Assembly (NCBI GenBank): GCA_930990965.1
Contig: CAKNRQ010000001.1
Location: 62,001 to 126,000, forward strand
Direction of reading: 5' to 3'
Length of the DNA stretch: 64,000 bases
Source of the DNA: an uncultured Clostridia bacterium
GTDB lineage: Bacteria > Bacillota > Clostridia > Oscillospirales > Oscillospiraceae
The notes beneath the pieces were generated by a model. It was not told where the DNA came from. It was given only the letters and a program-made list of their open reading frames with translations, and did not search any database. Within the stretch, counting starts at the first letter, position 1. Each line of letters starts with the position of its first letter. Position numbers and translations under genes: made by a program. Below are positions 26,283 to 34,813 of this stretch, piece after piece.

Positions 26283-27017
26283 ATGAACAAGCATTTGAGA
26301 ATCACCGCCATGGCTTTGTCTTTGGTGATGCTTCTGACTCTTGCTGCATGCGGCAGCAAGGCAGAGGATGAAGGGAACCACGGTGAACCTATAGGAGACG
26401 TGTCCTCTACATACACGCCGACACCTACAAGCACACCTACCCCGTCTCCCACTCCAACACCTACACCTACACCCACTCCAACCCCTACTCCTACCAGCAC
26501 TCCCACCCCTCCGGTAGTCACCGCTGAGCCCACGCCTAGCGAGACGCCCGAAGCTAGCACGGAGCCATCTCCCGATGAGACGCCGGATGAAAGCACCTCA
26601 CCTACACCCGCACCCACCCCCTCTCCTTCCGGAGTTGACCTGACTGCTTTTTACAACACTCTGACATCCAGCTATGACTTCGCCAGCATGATGTCTATGG
26701 ACAGCACTATACTTGATAACTTCTACTCCGGTTTGACTGCCATATCCACGAAGCAGCTCGTCGCTCAGATGGCCATGATAACTGCTTCTGCCAATGAGAT
26801 AGTGCTTGTCGAGTGCGCCAACTCCGAAGATGTTGCAGCGGTGCAGGCCATATTTGAGGCCCGCAAGCAGACTCAGATGGACGGCGGCGCATGGTATCCT
26901 GAAACGATTGCACAATGGGGCGAAGCTCAGATCTGCGTAAGCGGCAACTTCGTCATGTTGGTCTGCCACGCCAACGCAGCAGACATAGCAGCCAGTTTTT
27001 ACGCTCTGTTTGCCTAA
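26283..27017 (+). CDS. DUF4358 lipoprotein with a Thr-Pro repeat stalk
   Basis: 244 residues. A signal peptide ends in LTLAACGSK (lipobox). A long stalk of about 80 residues follows, made of TPTP and PTPSP repeats, which probably spans the cell wall. The C-terminal domain (from about residue 120) has the DUF4358 pattern: ANEIVLVECANSEDV, WYPETIAQWGEAQI and NFVMLVCHAN. It precedes an MBOAT and a DHHW gene, a common Clostridia trio; a part in surface-polymer acetylation or export is inferred. Confidence 0.82.
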   Translation: MNKHLRITAMALSLVMLLTLAACGSKAEDEGNHGEPIGDVSSTYTPTPTSTPTPSPTPTPTPTPTPTPTPTSTPTPPVVTAEPTPSETPEASTEPSPDETPDESTSPTPAPTPSPSGVDLTAFYNTLTSSYDFASMMSMDSTILDNFYSGLTAISTKQLVAQMAMITASANEIVLVECANSEDVAAVQAIFEARKQTQMDGGAWYPETIAQWGEAQICVSGNFVMLVCHANAADIAASFYALFA

Positions 27018-27047
27018 ATAAAAATTGGTTTACCGGAGGAAACGCCT

Positions 27048-28442
27048 ATGGTTTTTTCCAGCATACTCTTTATGTTCATATATTTGCCGGTGGTGCTTTT
27101 TCTGTACTACATTTCACCGGTGAAGTGGAGAAATCCAATTCTTTTTGTCGTCAACATGATATTCTATGGCTGGGGAGAACCGGTCTATATACTGTTGATG
27201 ATAGTATCTATAACCATCAACTATATAAACGGTATACTCATAGGCAAGTGGCGTCACGTAGATGACAAGAAAGCCAAGGCAGTGCTTGTCGTTAATGTGG
27301 TACTCAACCTTGCGCTGCTAGGTTTCTTTAAATACTACAACCTGATAGCCGATACGCTTAACATAGTACCGTTTATCAATTTGCCGGAGCTCAATGTCAC
27401 GCTGCCTATAGGTATTTCTTTCTATACGTTCCAGACGATGAGCTATCCCATCGACGTTTACCGCGGCGACGCAGACGTGCAGAAAAACTATATCAGTTTT
27501 GGCACCTTTGTTGCCCTCTTCCCTCAGCTCATCGCAGGTCCCATTGTCCGGTATAAGGACGTGGCTGACCAGCTCGGTTTCAGGGCCAGCAGCATAGACC
27601 AGTTTTCGTCCGGCGTTGAGCGCTTTATGATTGGCGTCGGCAAGAAGGTGCTTATCGCTAACAACATTGGCGCACTCTGGGATGTGTACGCAGCTTCGTG
27701 CGGCGACCTCACCTTTGTTGGCTCCTGGATAGGAGCCCTGGCCTTTTCTCTGCAGATATATTTTGACTTTGCGGGCTATTCAGATATGGCGATTGGCCTT
27801 GGCCGCATGATAGGCTTTGAGTTCCTCGAAAACTTCAACTATCCGTATATCTCAAAGAGCATAACGGAATTCTGGCGGCGCTGGCACATGTCACTGGGCA
27901 CATGGTTCCGCGACTATCTGTATATTCCTTTGGGCGGCAATCGCTGCGGAAAAGCCAGGCAGATTCTGAACATTACGATAGTTTGGGCAGCCACCGGCAT
28001 CTGGCACGGTGCTAACTGGACCTTCCTAATATGGGGTCTCTACTACGCTTTCTGGCTGCTGCTTGAGAAGACTTTCTTGTTAAAGTATTTGGAGAAGTCA
28101 AAGGTCATAGGTCACGTTTACACCATCTTCGTAGTTGTACTTGTTTGGCCGCTCTTCCAACTCAACGATATCGGACTCGCCGGACAGTACACAAGCGCAA
28201 TGCTTGGATTTGGTGCAAACGGTTTCATACGCAGCGACGACATATACTACCTGCTGACTTACGGCGTGACCTTTGTGATTGCCATAGTTGCCTGCACGCC
28301 CGCCGGGGCCAAGCTCTGGCACAAGCTTCCCAAGGGCTTTGTACGTGTAGCGGCGCCTGTCATCATACTGCTGGCGCTCATAATTTCCACTGCTTATCTT
28401 GTGGATGCCACGTATAACCCCTTCCTGTATTTCAACTTCTGA
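27048..28442 (+). CDS. MBOAT-family O-acyltransferase (AlgI/DltB-like)
   Basis: 464 residues with about ten membrane segments. The MBOAT signatures are FWRRWHMSLGTWFRDYLY and, further on, GIWHGANWTFLIWGLYY with the catalytic His. Proteins of this type move acyl groups across the membrane to a partner that modifies extracellular polysaccharide. The next gene, a DHHW protein, is the probable partner. GGAGG precedes the ATG. Confidence 0.93.
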   Translation: MVFSSILFMFIYLPVVLFLYYISPVKWRNPILFVVNMIFYGWGEPVYILLMIVSITINYINGILIGKWRHVDDKKAKAVLVVNVVLNLALLGFFKYYNLIADTLNIVPFINLPELNVTLPIGISFYTFQTMSYPIDVYRGDADVQKNYISFGTFVALFPQLIAGPIVRYKDVADQLGFRASSIDQFSSGVERFMIGVGKKVLIANNIGALWDVYAASCGDLTFVGSWIGALAFSLQIYFDFAGYSDMAIGLGRMIGFEFLENFNYPYISKSITEFWRRWHMSLGTWFRDYLYIPLGGNRCGKARQILNITIVWAATGIWHGANWTFLIWGLYYAFWLLLEKTFLLKYLEKSKVIGHVYTIFVVVLVWPLFQLNDIGLAGQYTSAMLGFGANGFIRSDDIYYLLTYGVTFVIAIVACTPAGAKLWHKLPKGFVRVAAPVIILLALIISTAYLVDATYNPFLYFNF

Positions 28443-28454
28443 GGAGGGATGCAC

Positions 28455-29576
28455 ATGAGCAAAAAAGCTATGTGGGTTGAAACCCTTATCTTTCTCCTGT
28501 TCATAGGTGCGTTCTTCGTTATAAACCTGATCGCTCCTGACAAAGAGTTTTCCGAGCAGGAAAACAGGTATTTGCAGACAGCGCCTAAGTTCACCTTTGA
28601 GCGGCTGTTCAACAAGGAATTTACAAGCGAGTTCGAGAGTTATACCACCGATCAGTTTATACTGCGTGACGAGTGGATAACTCTGAAAGCTGCCAGCGAA
28701 CTGGCGCTCGGCAAGCAGGAGAACAACAATGTTTCCTACGGCAAAGACCAGACGCTTATAGAGGCTTTTGACGCACCTGAGCAGAGTGTTCTGGACAACA
28801 ATATGAGCTACGTCAACTCCCTTGTAGAAAACACCGACGCCAACGTTTACTTTGCCCTCATTCCAGGCAAGAGTGAGATATGGTCCGATATGCTGCCCAA
28901 TCTGACGCCCAACGACAGCGAAGCAGAACTTATCGACTATTGCTATGGTTTGTCAAATGCAAACAATGTGGATGTGCTCGGCGCTCTGAGAGAGCACGCG
29001 GACGAGTATATTTACTATCGCACCGACCACCACTGGACAAGCCTTGGCGCTTACTACGGTTTCACTGCCCTGGGCGAGGCTATGGGCTTGGACGTTCCGG
29101 CTCTTGACAACTACACTGACCGTCACACGGTCTCTGACAGTTTCTATGGTACGACCTGGTCGTCCAGCGGTTTTAGCTGGGTGTGTCCGGACAGCATGGA
29201 AGTCTTTGTGAACGCCCCTGAAGGCCTCAAAATAACCAGCTATCCCCAGGGATCTCCGGTGGAAGGCCAGCTCTACGACGAGAGTTACCTCTCCGTCAAG
29301 GACAAGTATTCGATGTTCATGGGCGGCAACTGCCCGCTTCACGAGATAGTCACGGGCAACGAAGGCCCTTCCCTGCTGATAATCCGTGATTCGTATACGG
29401 ACAGCCTTATCCCTTTCCTGCTCGACGACTTCTCCGAGATCCACGTCCTCGACCTGCGTTATTATCGCATGAGTGTAGCCGACTACATTGCCGAGCACGA
29501 CTTTGACAACGTGCTTGTGGCTTATAGCGTGGATACTTTCAGCACTGACACTAACCTGTTCCTAATGGGCAGGTAA
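28455..29576 (+). CDS. DHHW-family (AlgJ/AlgX-like) surface acetyltransferase partner
   Basis: 373 residues from the ATG at 28455; the ATG 6 bases earlier abuts the GAGGAGGG site and is too close. One N-terminal membrane anchor is followed by an extracellular domain with the name motif YRTDHHWTSLGAYYG and LIIRDSYTDSLIPFL, the Ser of an SGNH-like site. With the MBOAT gene 12 bases upstream it likely acetylates a secreted or wall polymer. Confidence 0.88.
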   Translation: MSKKAMWVETLIFLLFIGAFFVINLIAPDKEFSEQENRYLQTAPKFTFERLFNKEFTSEFESYTTDQFILRDEWITLKAASELALGKQENNNVSYGKDQTLIEAFDAPEQSVLDNNMSYVNSLVENTDANVYFALIPGKSEIWSDMLPNLTPNDSEAELIDYCYGLSNANNVDVLGALREHADEYIYYRTDHHWTSLGAYYGFTALGEAMGLDVPALDNYTDRHTVSDSFYGTTWSSSGFSWVCPDSMEVFVNAPEGLKITSYPQGSPVEGQLYDESYLSVKDKYSMFMGGNCPLHEIVTGNEGPSLLIIRDSYTDSLIPFLLDDFSEIHVLDLRYYRMSVADYIAEHDFDNVLVAYSVDTFSTDTNLFLMGR

Positions 29577-29578
29577 AC

Positions 29579-29614
29579 AAAAACCCCGGCGTCCAAAAAG
29601 GCGTCGGGGTTTTT
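29579..29614. terminator. Bidirectional terminator
   Basis: AAAAACCCCGGCGTCC pairs with GGCGTCGGGGTTTTT (two G-T wobbles). It lies between the convergent DHHW and aldo/keto reductase genes. Confidence 0.8.
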
Positions 29615-29615
29615 G

Positions 29616-30575
29616 TTATTTGGCATGTTGTACGCTGGAAATGAGCTCTTCAATTCTCGCTAGCTCTACATCAGATAGAGTGATGTCAGGCGCTGCCGCG
29701 TTTTCTTTAAGCCTTGCGCTACTCCTCATGCCGGGTATCGGTACTATATATGGCTTGCGATACAGTATCCAAGCCAGTGAGAGCTGGCTGGGAGTGGCAT
29801 TTTTGGTTTCACCCAGCTCTGACAAATACTCAAGCAGTGATGAGTAGCGATCAAGGTTTTCGTCTGTGACCAACCTTCCCCTCCAGTCGTCCCGGGAAAA
29901 ATGCGTGCCCGTGTGGAAGGTGCCTGTAAGCAGCCCTTTAAACATTGGTCCGTGTGCTATCCAGCCTTTATTATTGGCCTCCAGGAACGGGATGATGTCT
30001 TCGTGCTCGCGGCGCAGCATGTTGTATGAGTTCTCTACGGCAGTTACCGGGCAGACGGCGTGTGCGCGGCTTAGGTATTCCTCTCCCACTTCGGATGTGC
30101 CCCAGTGCAGTATTTTGCCCTCTTTAATCAGTTTGGACATAGTCTCTGCCACTTCTTCCGGTTCTACCTTAGGGTCAATACGCGCTTGGAAGTATATATC
30201 AATGTGGTCCGTGTTCAGGCGTTTCAAGGACCCTTCAACCGCCGTGCGTATGGCCTTCCGGCTGGAATCGTAGAGTAGCGGCGGTACTTCGGCATCCACA
30301 TCGTAGTCAAAATCCACGCCGCATTTAGTGGAGATCTTTACTTTATCCCTCAAACCCTCCAGCGCTTTGCCAATAAGTTTCTCATTGTGGCTTGGATCTT
30401 CCTTAAAACCATAGTTTTTAGCAGTATCAAAGAGAGTATAGCCCATATCCACGGCTTCGCGTATGACATTTATGGCTTCGCGTTCATCCATAGGCTTCCC
30501 CGCTGCGTGCGACATTCCCATGCATCCCACGCCTATTGAGGAAACTTCAAGGCCTCCGAGATTGCGTGTCCTCAT
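29616..30575 (-). CDS. Aldo/keto reductase
   Basis: 319 residues from the ATG at 30575, preceded by AGGAGGAGG; a longer frame upstream has no ribosome site. It has the AKR barrel signatures GVGCMGMSHAAG, LFDTAKNYGF (catalytic Asp and Tyr), VKISTKCG (Lys) and LSLAWILYRKPYIVPIPGM in the NADPH-binding region. It resembles the AKR11/YajO-type oxidoreductases; the substrate is unknown. It follows the LysR gene on the same strand, and that regulator may control it. Confidence 0.9.
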   Translation of the reverse strand: MRTRNLGGLEVSSIGVGCMGMSHAAGKPMDEREAINVIREAVDMGYTLFDTAKNYGFKEDPSHNEKLIGKALEGLRDKVKISTKCGVDFDYDVDAEVPPLLYDSSRKAIRTAVEGSLKRLNTDHIDIYFQARIDPKVEPEEVAETMSKLIKEGKILHWGTSEVGEEYLSRAHAVCPVTAVENSYNMLRREHEDIIPFLEANNKGWIAHGPMFKGLLTGTFHTGTHFSRDDWRGRLVTDENLDRYSSLLEYLSELGETKNATPSQLSLAWILYRKPYIVPIPGMRSSARLKENAAAPDITLSDVELARIEELISSVQHAK

Positions 30576-30600
30576 ATTTTTCCTCCTCCTATAAAAGCAA

Positions 30601-30634
30601 AATTGAGGCGCCGTTTTTTTACGGCGCCTCAATT
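30601..30634 (-). terminator. Terminator after the LysR gene
   Basis: AATTGAGGCGCCGT and ACGGCGCCTCAATT form a perfect 14-bp stem with a 6-T loop. On the minus strand TTTTGCTTTT follows. Confidence 0.8.
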
Positions 30635-30690
30635 ATAAAACCGGATAATACTTATTACAAATACTTATTAATCATATAATTTATTGCCTG

Positions 30691-31581
30691 TTAAGCATTA
30701 ATATGTTCTCGCCGGAGCTCTTCTTTTAAGTAATCAATAAACTTCTCAGTTGCAATTCCAAATGTGTGCCTGCGGCTCCAGGCCACAACGCAGCCACTTT
30801 CAAGCTTGGGAGAAAGCGGCCTGTATACCACTTTTGCGTTGTCCCAAAACGAAATTGACCCTTTGATAATAAGCGAGCAAGCTAGTCCGCAACTAACTAG
30901 AACGGAACTGCCAGATGGCAGATTGCTGATACAGAACACATTGATGTTCTTGTACCTCTCTCCAAACCAGTTGGCAAGCTCACTTTGAACACCTGGCCGA
31001 TGCGTCAGGATAAGTGGGCGTGAAGCTAAGTCGTCAGCCGTCACACTGTCTTTACCGGCCAGCTCGTCTGCGACCGGAATCACGGCCACCCACTCTTCGC
31101 GTTTAGCGAGCCTGATAAAACTAAACTTGTCAACGCTCACAGGCTCGAGAAGCAGTCCGATATCGGTGATCCCTCGCTCCAGACGTTCACTTATGATATC
31201 CGCTGTAGCAGTATACAGCTCGAAATTGACTGCCGGATAACGAGCCCGGAATTTTCCCATAAGTTCTGCTATAACTTGAACTGAGAATAGGTCGCCACAG
31301 CCTATTGATATCGTTCCCTCTATGTTGCGCTCTGTCAATTCAAATTCTGTTTTGTCCACTAATTCAATTATTTCTTCGGCTCTTCTCCTTAGGAAAATTC
31401 CCTCTTCAGTGAGTTCGATTTTGCGTGTACTACGCTTGAACAGCTTCACACCCACTTCATATTCTAGTAACGCTATTTGGCGGCTGAGTGTGGGCTGAGT
31501 TATATGCAATACCTCGGCCGCGTGCGTTATGCTTTCCTCTTGTGCCACTGCCAGAAAGTACTTTAGTAGCCTGAGCTCCAT
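30691..31581 (-). CDS. LysR-family transcriptional regulator
   Basis: 296 residues. The N-terminal winged helix reads LRLLKYFLAVAQEESITHAA and LHITQPTLSRQIALLE. The C-terminal part is a periplasmic-binding-like sensor with GTISIGCGD at its start. It resembles the YwbI/CynR-type LTTRs. Possible targets are the aldo/keto reductase 116 bases downstream or the unusual ATPase upstream of it on the same strand. Confidence 0.93.
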   Translation of the reverse strand: MELRLLKYFLAVAQEESITHAAEVLHITQPTLSRQIALLEYEVGVKLFKRSTRKIELTEEGIFLRRRAEEIIELVDKTEFELTERNIEGTISIGCGDLFSVQVIAELMGKFRARYPAVNFELYTATADIISERLERGITDIGLLLEPVSVDKFSFIRLAKREEWVAVIPVADELAGKDSVTADDLASRPLILTHRPGVQSELANWFGERYKNINVFCISNLPSGSSVLVSCGLACSLIIKGSISFWDNAKVVYRPLSPKLESGCVVAWSRRHTFGIATEKFIDYLKEELRREHINA

Positions 31582-31675
31582 GAATGAACCTCCGGTGAAA
31601 TATTATTAGATTTATGTTCTATACGCATATTATAGCACTAATATAGAATATATGAATAGGTGAAGGTATAAAAAA

Positions 31676-31697
31676 CCCCGTACGCAGATGTACGGGG
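31676..31697 (-). terminator. Terminator after the degenerate ATPase gene
   Basis: CCCCGTAC and GTACGGGG form a perfect 8-bp stem with a 6-base loop, followed on the minus strand by TTTTTTATA. Confidence 0.8.
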
Positions 31698-31703
31698 TAT
31701 ATT

Positions 31704-33647
31704 TTACTTATATAGCTCGCCACTAAAAGCGAGAATGGACACAAGTGCGGCAGCAACTGCGGCAATCGCGTCTATAAAAACGGTGAACCAGAGTGTGCTT
31801 GCGCCAAATGCAGCCAGTATAAGCAGTATAACTTTGACCAGGGCAGCGCCGGCCGCGGTGAGATACGAAAGCATACGGCCATAGCGGGCAATGCCAATAG
31901 CGTTTGCTATCTTTGAAACCTTGCCACCCAGTACCGTCACATCACAGCTCCTGGGCATTGTCAACGCATCTGCGCCAGCCATTGCAACATCCACGTCAGC
32001 AGCGGTATGCGAGCCACCAAAGTCCTCTCCCCTGCCCACGTATATCAACGTACGTCCTGGCGCACAACCCTGTTTAAGCGACGAGATAGATGTACGCAGC
32101 TTATCGCGGGAGCATTCTGAATAGTACTCTGTGATTCCCATTTCGCTGGCCAGTTTTGCGGCACGGTCCCTGGAATCGGAACTAAACATTACCACGTTCT
32201 CAACTCCGCTGTGACGCAGCTCTTCGATACCGTTTGCTGCATCTTCGCGTACGCTGTCGCTGAACACTATGCAGCCCGCGTATTCATTGCTGATGGCCAC
32301 ATACATACTGGTCTCTCCGTCATCGGAAAACAGGTCGCTGTCAGGTATCTCAACGTGACCAATGCGCATGAGTTCTCTGGTACCTACGCGAATTGGTATG
32401 CCATCCACGTAGACCTCGACACCGTAGCCAGGAGCCTCGTTGAAATTTTCTATGAGGTCTATGTATATCTGGCCACCATAAGCTTCAATTACTGACCGCG
32501 ACAACGGTGTATTTGAGTAAGAGAGTGCGTGTGCAGCAATCTTGAGCAAGGTTTCCTTGTCCATACGGCTGGCGCTTACGGAAACTACACGGGGCTTTCC
32601 TACTGTGAGGGTTCCCGTCTCGTTGAACGACACCGTGGCTGCACTTGCCATGCCATCCATAGCTGCACAGCTGTCGTAGAGTACGCCAGTACGGGCGGCT
32701 CCACAAGCTGAACAGAGCCTTATAACAGGTATAGCCGCAAACATTGAGAGCGGAGAGGCTATAATGAGGAACATCATAGCACGCCTTATGCTCTCAGTTA
32801 CCCCGATGTCCAGGAAAATCGGCAACAGAGCAGCAATCAGAACTGCCAGTGCTGTGATAAGCGCCGGGAAGTATTTTTGCAGCCCGAGCATAGCCTCAGG
32901 TATCACTTCACCCCTGCCCGGAGCCTCATTTACAAGGTTATACAGCTTGGAAGCAGTAGACTCACTCTGAGCCGAAGACACCTCGCAGTGTATTTCATCG
33001 CCGAGGTTGACGCAGCCTGAAAACAGCTCGTCGCCCTCTTTGACATTCATGATTCCGGACTCGTCTCCCAAAGGCGCCGGGTCCACGCGGGAGCTGCCCT
33101 CAAGTATTATGCAGTCACAGGGAATGGTTTCACCAGAGCGGATTACAATATGATCGCCAGGCTGGAGCGAAGCTGCTGACACGGTTACCTCTTTGCCGTC
33201 TTCGCCTATTAAGTTGGCATAAGCTGTGTCGCAATACACAGTTTCAAGCACCGAACGGCGAGTGCGCTCCACGGCATAGTCTATAAAGATGCTCGTAATC
33301 TGGCAGAGCAGTACCAGTGCCGTAGCTTCAATCTGAGCTCCGGTGACGAAAGCCAGAATAACTGCGAGGGTCACGAGTACGCCGCGGTTCAAGTAGTCGC
33401 CCCGTAATATCCCGAGGACTGCTCCTGCTGCTATGTCATAGCCGCCCGCAATGATGCAGAGGATAAAAATGATGGTCTTCCACACAGGTGAGATAGAATC
33501 GACCAGCAGCGCCACTGCAAAGGCTATGCAGCATACTGCAATACGCGCGACAAATATTATGGCGGGCGTCAAAGCGCCGGACGCAAGCCGTCCCCCGACA
33601 GCTGTATTACCGCCGGCCACCTTTTCAAGTATTTCAGTGAGGTTCAT
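31704..33647 (-). CDS. P1B-type ATPase homologue with degenerate catalytic motifs
   Basis: 647 residues from the ATG at 33647 (GGAGGGG 5 bases upstream); the frame is intact. The fold order follows heavy-metal ATPases such as the one at 44364, but key residues differ. The phosphorylated Asp of DKTGT is Asn (FNETGTLTVG, residue 342). The CPC metal motif is SPL (about 298-300). The HP motif is TP (380-381). TGES is replaced by LGDES. MLTGD is MFSSD, and GDGIND is GRGEDF. It cannot be an ordinary ion pump. The intact frame and membrane segments suggest selection for another job, for example sensing or regulating a partner. There is no N-terminal HMA domain. It sits 110 bases from the aldolase gene on the same strand. 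Confidence 0.88.
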   Translation of the reverse strand: MNLTEILEKVAGGNTAVGGRLASGALTPAIIFVARIAVCCIAFAVALLVDSISPVWKTIIFILCIIAGGYDIAAGAVLGILRGDYLNRGVLVTLAVILAFVTGAQIEATALVLLCQITSIFIDYAVERTRRSVLETVYCDTAYANLIGEDGKEVTVSAASLQPGDHIVIRSGETIPCDCIILEGSSRVDPAPLGDESGIMNVKEGDELFSGCVNLGDEIHCEVSSAQSESTASKLYNLVNEAPGRGEVIPEAMLGLQKYFPALITALAVLIAALLPIFLDIGVTESIRRAMMFLIIASPLSMFAAIPVIRLCSACGAARTGVLYDSCAAMDGMASAATVSFNETGTLTVGKPRVVSVSASRMDKETLLKIAAHALSYSNTPLSRSVIEAYGGQIYIDLIENFNEAPGYGVEVYVDGIPIRVGTRELMRIGHVEIPDSDLFSDDGETSMYVAISNEYAGCIVFSDSVREDAANGIEELRHSGVENVVMFSSDSRDRAAKLASEMGITEYYSECSRDKLRTSISSLKQGCAPGRTLIYVGRGEDFGGSHTAADVDVAMAGADALTMPRSCDVTVLGGKVSKIANAIGIARYGRMLSYLTAAGAALVKVILLILAAFGASTLWFTVFIDAIAAVAAALVSILAFSGELYK

Positions 33648-33695
33648 TGCACCCCTCCTCTGTCTGGCTCGGGTGTATAAAATATGTAGTATGGG

Positions 33696-33744
33696 TATGC
33701 TTGATTGGCTGTGACAGGAAATCTGTCTGAGCCAACCAAGCATA
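33696..33744. terminator. Long imperfect hairpin after the aldolase gene
   Basis: TATGCTTGATTGGCT pairs with AGCCAACCAAGCATA (14 of 15), and ACAG/CTGT pair inside the loop. No clear T-run follows on minus, so termination is uncertain. Confidence 0.5.
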
Positions 33745-33757
33745 TGCCCGTTTTTCG

Positions 33758-34696
33758 TCAATCGGCCTTGCCGTCGCAGCCGAGAACGTCAACAATCTTG
33801 TGAGCAACCATCTGCTTAATGGCCTCACGGGCAGGCTTCAGGTACTGCCTGGGATCGAAGTCAGCCGGGTGCTCGGCAAAGTACTTACGGATGGTGGCAG
33901 TCATGGCGAGACGCAGGTCAGAGTCGATGTTGATTTTGCAGACAGCGCTCTTGGCAGCCTGACGGAGCTGATCCTCGGGCACACCGATGGCGCCGGGCAT
34001 GTTGCCACCGTACTTGTTGATTTCATCCACGAACTGCTGGGGAACGCTGGAGGAACCGTGCAGGACTATCGGGAATCCGGGCAGGTTCTTTTCAACGGCC
34101 TCTAGCACGTCAAAGCGGAGCTGGGGCTTCGTGCCGGGCTTGAACTTGTACGCACCGTGGCTGGTGCCGATAGCGATGGCCAGGCTGTCGCAGCCAGTGC
34201 GCTCGACAAATTCCTGAACCTCTTCGGGGCGGGTGTAGCTGGCTTCGCCGGCCTCGACCTTTACCTCGTCCTCTATGCCGGCCAAAGTGCCAAGCTCAGC
34301 CTCAACAACAACACCGTGGTCATGCGCATATTCAACGACCTGTTTGGTAATGGCTACGTTCTCTTCAAAGGGCTTGCTGGAGGCGTCTATCATGACGGAA
34401 GTGAAGCCGCCGTCGATGCAGCTCTTGCACAGCTCAAAGCTGTCGCCATGGTCCAGATGCAGGGCTATCGGCAGGCCGGTCTCGAGAACAGCGGCCTCGA
34501 CCAGCTTCATCAGATAGGTGTGGCTGGCATAGGCGCGGGCGCCCTTGGAAACCTGCAGTATCAGAGGAGCGCGCAGCTCGTCCGCGGCCATAGTGATGCC
34601 CTGGACGATCTCCATGTTGTTGACGTTGAACGCGCCAATAGCATAGCCGCCCTCGTAGGCTTTCTTAAACATCTCTTTTGTTGTTACCAGAGCCAT
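33758..34696 (-). CDS. fbaA: Class II fructose-bisphosphate aldolase
   Basis: 312 residues from the ATG at 34696 with AAGGAGAT upstream; a longer frame is ignored. It has IALHLDHGDSFELCKSCIDGG with zinc His and catalytic Asp, EAELGTLAGIEDEV, LAIAIGTSHGAYKF and IVLHGSSSVPQQ, all class II FBA marks. It splits fructose-1,6-bisphosphate in glycolysis. It is divergent from the phosphofructokinase gene, and their promoters overlap. Confidence 0.95.
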   Translation of the reverse strand: MALVTTKEMFKKAYEGGYAIGAFNVNNMEIVQGITMAADELRAPLILQVSKGARAYASHTYLMKLVEAAVLETGLPIALHLDHGDSFELCKSCIDGGFTSVMIDASSKPFEENVAITKQVVEYAHDHGVVVEAELGTLAGIEDEVKVEAGEASYTRPEEVQEFVERTGCDSLAIAIGTSHGAYKFKPGTKPQLRFDVLEAVEKNLPGFPIVLHGSSSVPQQFVDEINKYGGNMPGAIGVPEDQLRQAAKSAVCKINIDSDLRLAMTATIRKYFAEHPADFDPRQYLKPAREAIKQMVAHKIVDVLGCDGKAD

Positions 34697-34742
34697 AAAA
34701 ATTATCTCCTTTGCCAAGGTAAATTTATGCTTATGCGTCTTT

Positions 34743-34771
34743 ATTATATCGCAACCTTGTGTTATAATCAA
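34743..34771 (-). promoter_or_regulatory. Promoter of the aldolase gene
   Basis: On the minus strand: TTGATT (34771-34766), 17 bases, TATAAT (34748-34743). A plus-strand TATAAT (34763-34768) for phosphofructokinase overlaps its -35 box. Confidence 0.65.
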
Positions 34772-34813
34772 TAACGCATTCACACAACACTTCATTTTTT
34801 GGAGGCGTCAACC

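Noticed and set aside
26216..26617. Minus-strand frame encoding a long Val-Gly repeat
   Set aside because: It is the complement of the Thr-Pro repeat of the lipoprotein gene and has no other support.
34157..34774. Plus-strand open frame opposite the aldolase gene
   Set aside because: It is antisense to fbaA and ends in its promoter; no domain seen.
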